A DNA stretch of 64,000 nucleotides from Spinacia oleracea (lineage: Eukaryota > Streptophyta > Magnoliopsida > Caryophyllales > Amaranthaceae). The notes below the pieces were generated by a model, which was not told the origin of the DNA, made no database searches, and saw only the letters and a list, made by a program, of their open reading frames with translations. Where the stretch lies: contig NC_079490.1 in assembly GCF_020520425.1 (NCBI RefSeq), positions 51,686,517-51,750,516 on the forward strand, in the 5' to 3' direction. Below, one piece after another: positions 58,431 to 64,000 of this stretch (positions are counted from its first letter, which is position 1; every line of letters begins with the position of its first letter). The position numbers and the translations under genes were made by a program.

Positions 58431-59187
58431 CTGTTATTTCATGAGGATACAACAGTTGATGATCTGATTGATGTGATTGAAGGGAACCGTAAATACATAA
58501 AATGTGTATATGTATACAACAAGATAGATGTAGTTGGTATTGATGATGTTGACAAGCTAGCAAGACTGTAGAACAATAATGTCATTAGTGCCAACATGAA
58601 GGTACTTTTTTGACATTGGCTTAATTTAAATTACAATTGTGGGTAGCTAGCTTGTTACTGCTTCTAGTTATTATATTACATATTTAAATATCGACATGTT
58701 AGAGACTCTGTAAAGCACAACATAGCATAAGAGAAACAATTTGTAAGATAGTTGGAATGTTGATGCACCTGCAGTATGAAACTCCTATCTGTTAGGTGTT
58801 CTAAGGACATACAGTTCTAAATGTGCTTCCTGAGTTTATATCAAAAACAAAAAAAATGTCTTGTCTGTTTCTATATTAGAAAGACAAGATATAGAAATCA
58901 ATGGCATGCCGATTGTGCTCCTTTATAGTTTTGCTTGGGTATATTCTCACTTGACAGCTGAGCAGATTATTCTGCTTTCTTTTTAGTCAATACATTTTAT
59001 CTAAATTATAATATTTCTTTTGAAAATAATGTGTCCCTCCTAATCAGATCTTCTTGCTATGTTCCTTGAACAGCTTCATCTAGATAGATTGTAGGCAAGA
59101 ATGTGGGCGGAGATGGGACTAGTAAGAGGTTATACTAAGCCTTAAGGCTAGCAGCCTAACTTTTCGGAGCCTGTGGTTCTCTCTGCG
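58431..59187 (+). pseudogene. DRG: Captured DRG-type GTPase gene fragment (two exons)
   Basis: Exon 58431-58601 (acceptor CTTCAG, donor GTACTT, 57 codons) reads [46 protein letters not shown], stop, NNNVISANMK. Exon 59074-59187 (acceptor GAACAG, donor GTATGT, 38 codons) reads LHLDRL, stop, ARMWAEMGLVRGYTKP, stop, G, stop, QPNFSEPVVLSA. Together they match consecutive parts of the developmentally regulated GTP-binding protein (DRG) family. NKID is the guanine-specificity NKxD motif, and MGLVRVYTKPQGQQPDF is the start of the TGS region. A 472-bp intron is kept. Four in-frame stops make it a pseudogene. It lies inside the CACTA element, so it was captured from the host; it could form chimeric transcripts. 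Confidence 0.9.
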
Positions 59188-59201
59188 GTATGTTCTGTTC
59201 T

Positions 59202-59204
<3 letters not shown>

Positions 59205-59235
<31 letters not shown>
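59205..59235. repeat. (CT)n microsatellite
   Basis: About 15 CT units, directly downstream of the second captured DRG exon, in what would be the following intron. Confidence 0.95.
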
Positions 59236-59236
<1 letters not shown>

Positions 59237-59557
59237 GGCGGACATTTGATGTTTCTTATAAGACCTACTTTTTATCGGACCTACATATAAGACCCTAAAG
59301 ATCCTTAGCAAATTTTCAGTCAATTGTAAACTGGTTTACTTATTTGTTTCTCCTCGTCACTTTAGTATTTGATTTTATGTCTACGGTTCATTTGTTGTAA
59401 CTTCATGACTTGTACAGTTATACATCTATAATTATGGATTTGAAAGGAATTCATTGTGGATTTTAGTTTGCATGCTTTATTTATACACTATATCTCGCTT
59501 GTTAAATAACACATTGCCGAATTCATAAATACGTGTTTTGAACATTTTGTTGTTTTA

Positions 59558-59670
59558 TACTCTCTCCGTATTGAATTGATTTAACTTCTGTTAATGTATA
59601 AATGACGTTTAATTTTTTTAATATGTTTTTAATAAAAAATAAATAAACTTGTTGTGAAGTGGAGGGAGTA
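59558..59670. mobile_element. Stowaway-type MITE
   Basis: A 109-bp element starting CTCTCTCCGTATTG (59560) and ending AAGTGGAGGGAG (59668), flanked by TA on both sides (59558-59559 and 59669-59670). The ends are the CTCCCTCCGT-type termini of Stowaway MITEs. It is inserted inside the CACTA element. Confidence 0.85.
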
Positions 59671-60794
59671 TTACTTATTGCTTTATTGTACCATGGTGGC
59701 ATGGATATGTTAAAAGTAATGTGGAGCATATATCTTGTTACCTTGCTGGTTTGAAAGCATACATTGCTGGATCTACTAGAGTTCTCTTTTTAATGTTCAT
59801 CCCTTGATTGTTGCGACATTAGTTCATTACCTGGTAGTCTAGTAGCACATGTTCTTGAGCGCAGCTCAAGTACATCTGACACGTTATATGGCAGAAAACC
59901 TCACCAAGTCAGCTACTGGCGATAATGATTCAGTGGCATTCAAAAGTTGACTAGTTCAGCCACATCTTACTTTTTCTTTCATTCTTGTTGCATCCTTCAC
60001 TTTCTCACCCACCTGCCTTACAACATTTTTTATCCACTACAGTTCACATGCTCCATGACGTATGCAATTGGACAGGAAGAACATTCACACTGCCGGTTCA
60101 AAGTATTCAAGCAGACTAGTTCACCCGGTGAGCTCTTCATCTTTCTCTCTTTTACTTTCATTCACTCATTGAGGGCAATGTGTATGCTGCTCAATCTTTT
60201 ATCAGTTAATGCACTAGATAAATTCTATTCAATAATGAAGTTCTATGTTGGTGTATATATTGTGATAATCAATATCTATTCATTATGGCCTTGCCTGTGC
60301 CCGTTTGTGTTTGTTGTTTTGCCTGCTGCAATACGATTCTGCTTGCTGCTATACCTACTGTGATTCTGGTTCTGTTGTTGTACCTGCTGTGATTCTACTG
60401 CTATTCTGCTATACTTGCTGTGATTTTGATATGCTTCTTCTGTTTGACCTGATCTACATGATTTTGACTTGATCTTCTGTTTCTGATCTGATTTTGTTCT
60501 ACTTCTTCTATTATGATCTTGTGTTTTTATTCTGATATGCTTATGTTTTGCTTCTATGTGCAACCAGGTGGTCATTCATGATCAAAGTTGACCACATTTA
60601 ACTTTCTAGTGTTTGTGTTTTTTTGTTTAGCTTGTATGCTCGATTTTGTTTGGTTTGAAGGAGTTTAGGTGTTATTTTTTTTAAGTTGGGAATTGTTTTA
60701 TTTTAGTTCACGATATGTCGAATATGCTAAGTTTAAACATCATTTGATTTCTTTAGCACTTGTTTAATAACCTCCCATGGTTGATTCCTTTAGC
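59671..60794. other. CACTA interior, low-complexity stretch
   Basis: No supported gene. 60310-60550 repeats CTGCTGTGATTCTG / GATCTG-like motifs irregularly. A 138-codon open frame at 59947-60363 has no recognisable domain. Confidence 0.5.
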
Positions 60795-62930
60795 ACATGT
60801 GCGTAGGTATTTAAGTTAAGTATTTCAAAGTTAGGAGCGAAATAACTTATTTTAGACAAGATATGACCTATATTGATCAAATAAGCCATTTTAGTGAAAA
60901 TTTGACCTATAATGATCAAACGAGTCTTATATGTGCATAAATTGACCAAAGTGGGTGAGAAAGAGTCTTTCAAACATAAAGATAAGTGTATTAAACTTGT
61001 AAAGGGTTTAAAATAGTCATTTGAGTTCATTAGTTAAAAGTTGGGATCGAAATAAGCCATTTTAGTGAAAGTTTGACTTATAATGATCAAACGAGTCTTT
61101 TATGTGCATAACTTGACCGAAGTAGGTGATAATGAATCTTTGAAACATAAATCCAAGTGTATTAAACTTGAAAACGGTTCAAAATATTTATTTAAGTTCA
61201 TTAGTTGAAAGTTGGGACCGAAGCCATTTTAGTCAAAATGTTACCGATAATGAACTAACAAGGCTTAAATGTGCATAACTTTACCGAAATGGGTGAGAAT
61301 GAGTCTTTGAAACATAAAACTAAGTGTATTAAACTTGTAAAGGGTTTAAATTATTTATTTAAGTTCATTAGTTGAAAGTTGGAACCGAAATAAGTTATTT
61401 TAGTCAAAACGTGACCGATAATGAACTAACGAAGCTTAAATGTGCATAACTTCACCAAAATGGTGTGAATGAGTCTTTGAAACATAAAACTAAGTGTATT
61501 AAAAATGGAAAGACTTTAAAATACTCATTTCAGTTCATTAGTTGAAAGTTGGGACCGAAATTAGCCATTTTAGTCAAAATGTGATCGATAATGAACTAAC
61601 GAGGCTTAAATGTGCATAACTTCACCAAAATGAATGAGAATGAGTCTTTGAAACATAAAATTTAGTGTATCAAACATTGAAAGACTTTAAAATACTGATT
61701 TAAGTACATTAGTTGAAAGTTGGGACCGAAATCAGGCATATTAGTCAAAATGTGACCGATAATGAACTAACGAGGCTTAAATGTGCATAATTTCACCAAA
61801 ATGGGTGAGAATGAGTCTTTTAAACATAAAACTAAATGTATTATTCATGGAAATAATTTAAAATACTCATCTAAGTTCTTTAGTTGAAAGTTGGAACTGA
61901 AATAAGTCATTTTAGTCAAAACGTGACTGATAATGAACTAATGAAGCTTAAATGTGTATAATTCACCAAAATGGTGAGAATGAGTCTTTGAAACATAAAA
62001 CTAAGTGTATTAAACATGGAAAGACTTTAAAATACTCATTTAAGTTCATTAGTTGAAAGTTGGGACTGAAATTAGCCATTTTAGTCCAAATGTGACCGAT
62101 AATGAACCAACGAGGCTTAAATGTGCATAAATTCACCAAAAGGGGGTGATAATGAGTCTTTGAAACATAAAATTAAGTGTATCAAACATGGAAAGACTTT
62201 AAAATACCGACTTAAGTTCATTAGTTGAAAACCATTTTAGTCAAAATGTGACCGATAATGATCAAACGAGTCTTAAATGTGCATAACTTCACCAAAATGG
62301 GTGAGAATTAGTATTTGAAACATTAAACTAAGATTTTCAAACATGGAAATACTTTAAAATACTCATTTAAGTTCATAAGTTGAAAGTTAGTGCCGAAATA
62401 AGCCATTCTAGCTAAAATGTGACCGATAATGAACTAACGAGGCTTAAATGTGCATAACATCACCATAATTGGTGAGAATGAGTCTTTAAAACATAAAACT
62501 AAGTGTATTAAACATGTAAAGACTTTAAAATACTCATTTAAGTTCATTAGTTGAAAGTTGGGACCGAAATTAGCCATTTTAGTCAAAATGTGACCGATAA
62601 TGATCAAACGAGTCTTAAATGTGCATAACTTCACCAAAATGGGTGAGAATTAGTATTTAAAACATAAAACTAAGATTTTCAAACATGGAAAGATTTTAAA
62701 ATACTTATTTAAGTTCATTAGTTGAAAGTTGGGACCGAAATTAGCCATTTTAGTCAAAATGTGACCGATAATGAACTAACGAGGCTTAAATGTGCATAAC
62801 TTCATCAAAATGGGTGAGAATGAGTCTTTGAAATAGAAAACTAAGTGTATTAAACATCGAAGGACTTTAAAACACCCATTTTAGTTCACTAGATGAAAGT
62901 TGGGACCGAAATTAACCAATTTTATTATTA
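60795..62930. repeat. 170-bp tandem array, about twelve units
   Basis: The unit includes GTTGAAAGTTGGGACCGAAA, AGCCATTTTAGTCAAAATGT, GACCGATAATGAACTAACGA and GAGTCTTTGAAACATAAAAC. Using GAGTCTTTGAAACATAAA and variants as anchor, copies lie at about 60964, 61134, 61292, 61470, 61645, 61814, 61981, 62153, 62308, 62478, 62647 and 62820, spaced 155-178 bp (average about 169). The first two or three units are the most diverged. The array is inside the CACTA element. Confidence 0.93.
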
Positions 62931-63339
62931 TACGGTTCATTATTTCTTTGTTATGAACAAATTAGGTCTTAATTTATTGTACGATTCAATATTTATAATA
63001 TAACTAAAGTGTATATATATTTTTTGATGGTCGATCTTTTTAAGGTTTTCAATAATCCAAGGGAGCGGCCTTTCACCTTTGAGGAGATGAAGTTCGAGAA
63101 ATGCTGGCAAACTTCATTACCAGTGATTGTCTTTGATATTTTCTTGTAATGAATGTTAAATATGGATGCTAGTTTTTCATATGATTGTAATGTAATCGAC
63201 TTTTATATTTACAATTATATACTATTTAATTTAATTATCTATATAATTGGATACTTTTTATGTGACTTATGGAGGGTAATCAATGGCGTGGTCCAATTGT
63301 AATATGTAGCAGGGAAATCGGTTATACGACAAATCTAGA
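62931..63339. other. CACTA interior, no gene seen
   Basis: AT-rich stretch between the tandem array and the right subterminal repeats. A short block around 63035-63110 (TTTTCAATAATCCAAGGGAG, GAGGAGATGAAGTTCGAG) has exon-like composition, but no family is recognised. Confidence 0.4.
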
Positions 63340-63752
63340 TCATGTGCGGCTCATTTATTGGCAAAGTGCGGCTCATTTATAAGCCAAGTGCGGCTCATTA
63401 ATAAGCCAAGTGCGGCTCATTTATATATCAAGTGCCGCTCATTTTTATGCTTGTGCTGCCCATTTCTATGTCAAGTGCGGGCTCATTTTCAAATTTGGCA
63501 GCACTAAATATGTCATGTGCGAGCTCATTTTTAAAATTGGCAACACCAAATATGTCAAGTGCGGGCTAATATTCTAAAATTGGCAGCACAAAATATGTCA
63601 AGTGCAGGCCCATTTTTCAAATTGGCAGCACGTGAAACATCAAGTGCTGCCAATATTTTGGCAGCACTTGAGAAACATTAAGTGCAGGCAGGCCATGTGC
63701 TGCACATGTAAAAGCCCGCACTAAAACCCTTAAAATGAGCCCGCACTTGAAG
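63340..63752. repeat. CACTA right subterminal repeats
   Basis: About ten units with AAGTGCGGCTCAT or AAGTGCGGGCTCA, alternating with GGCAGCAC. Most are in the same orientation as at the left end, and only the last one or two (GAGCCCGCACTTG at 63737) are inverted. The palindromic CAAGTGCTGCCAATATTTTG region at about 63637 marks the change of orientation. Confidence 0.8.
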
Positions 63753-63776
63753 TTATAGTCAACCAACACTTGACCC

Positions 63777-64000
63777 CGCAAATTGATGATGATAATAGTA
63801 AACCAACACTTGCGATATCTTTCTTTAGGGGACCAACAGAGAAAGAAAAGGTGATTCCAGAAGACATCTATCTTGAAGCTTTAGAAACTAAAGATGGTGT
63901 TACATCATCAATGGTTGTTTGTTCATTTACCTGCTACTAAAATAAACTACTTTTTTCCATAACAGATAAATTACTAAGTTGGACTAACATATATTTATAA
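63777..64000 (+). repeat. 224-bp exon-like repeat, copy 2
   Basis: Second copy of 53141-53364, running off the window edge. It keeps the 45-codon open stretch with three changes (Q to K twice, F to L). It is preceded by ATAGTCAACCAACACTTG (63755-63772), an extra copy of a motif that also lies inside the repeat, suggesting a microhomology-type junction with the broken CACTA end. Confidence 0.7.

Larger units (their letters stand above)
56792..63752 (+). mobile_element. CACTA (En/Spm-like) element, right terminus missing
   Basis: The left end is CACTAGAGGAAAAAATTTCA at 56792, the standard CACTA terminus. Short subterminal repeats with AAGTGCGGGCTCA and GGCAGCACTTGA occur just inside (56815-56975) and again at 63340-63752. 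The complement of the last right-hand unit (CTTCAAGTGCGGGCTCA) aligns with about 56829 at the left, so some 30-40 terminal bases are missing and no CTAGTG end is found before other sequence begins. There is no transposase; instead the interior carries captured GTPase exons, a CT microsatellite, a small MITE and a 170-bp tandem array. Confidence 0.8.

Noticed and set aside
59870-60150. Possible third captured exon after the DRG fragment
   Set aside because: The translations do not match the DRG C-terminus, and no other family could be recognised.
60795-62930. 170-bp tandem array considered as centromeric satellite
   Set aside because: Only about twelve units, enclosed by CACTA subterminal repeats and captured exons, so it is a local transposon-borne array.

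Overview
This window reads as nuclear DNA of a flowering plant, most likely a eudicot. The evidence is spliced genes with GT..AG introns, a PPR-DYW organelle RNA-editing protein, plant PIF/Harbinger, CACTA, hAT-like and Stowaway-like DNA transposons, an L1-type LINE, and Ty1/copia elements with a primer site resembling initiator-Met tRNA. Caryophyllales (beet, spinach, quinoa group) is my guess from the look of the repeats; it is not proven here.

Layout. 1-3746: right part of a PIF/Harbinger transposon with its Myb/SANT-like ORF and a decayed DDE transposase; its right end lies about 230 bp upstream of the next gene. 3981-6329: an intronless, intact PPR-DYW gene (+). 6488-12968: a five-exon gene (-) of unknown function, convergent with the PPR gene. 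Its large introns hold a 1.3-kb long inverted repeat and a four-unit tandem repeat. 13000-17000: mostly unremarkable intergenic DNA with a hAT-like non-autonomous element (14631-15677) and a 123-bp tandem duplication at its end. 17079-21545: weak evidence for a small spliced transcript unit (-) that combines a zinc-ribbon-like exon with a cathepsin-B propeptide-like exon. 22035-22288: a MITE. 22470-22880: a diverged LTR fragment.

22963-52468 is a nest of Ty1/copia fossils, all on the minus strand. Element A is outermost (target duplication ACCTA). Element B (24120-34645, target duplication TTACG) sits inside A's left LTR, and element C (38549-47922) sits inside A's internal region. B's two 1392-bp LTRs differ at only two positions that I could see, so it is very young. 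Its internal region nevertheless has no substantial coding capacity and resembles C's, which points to a non-autonomous lineage moved by an autonomous relative. All three share LTRs, primer site, long leader, a GC-rich island and the 3' region.

52469-64000: DNA-transposon subterminal repeats, a 224-bp exon-like sequence present twice (53141 and 63777), a 5'-truncated LINE with a clear target-site duplication, and a CACTA element (56792-63752). The CACTA carries two captured exons of a DRG-type GTPase with their intron and an array of about twelve 170-bp tandem units, and it has lost its right terminus.

The confident host genes are the PPR gene and the five-exon gene. Almost everything to the right of about 22 kb is transposon-derived.
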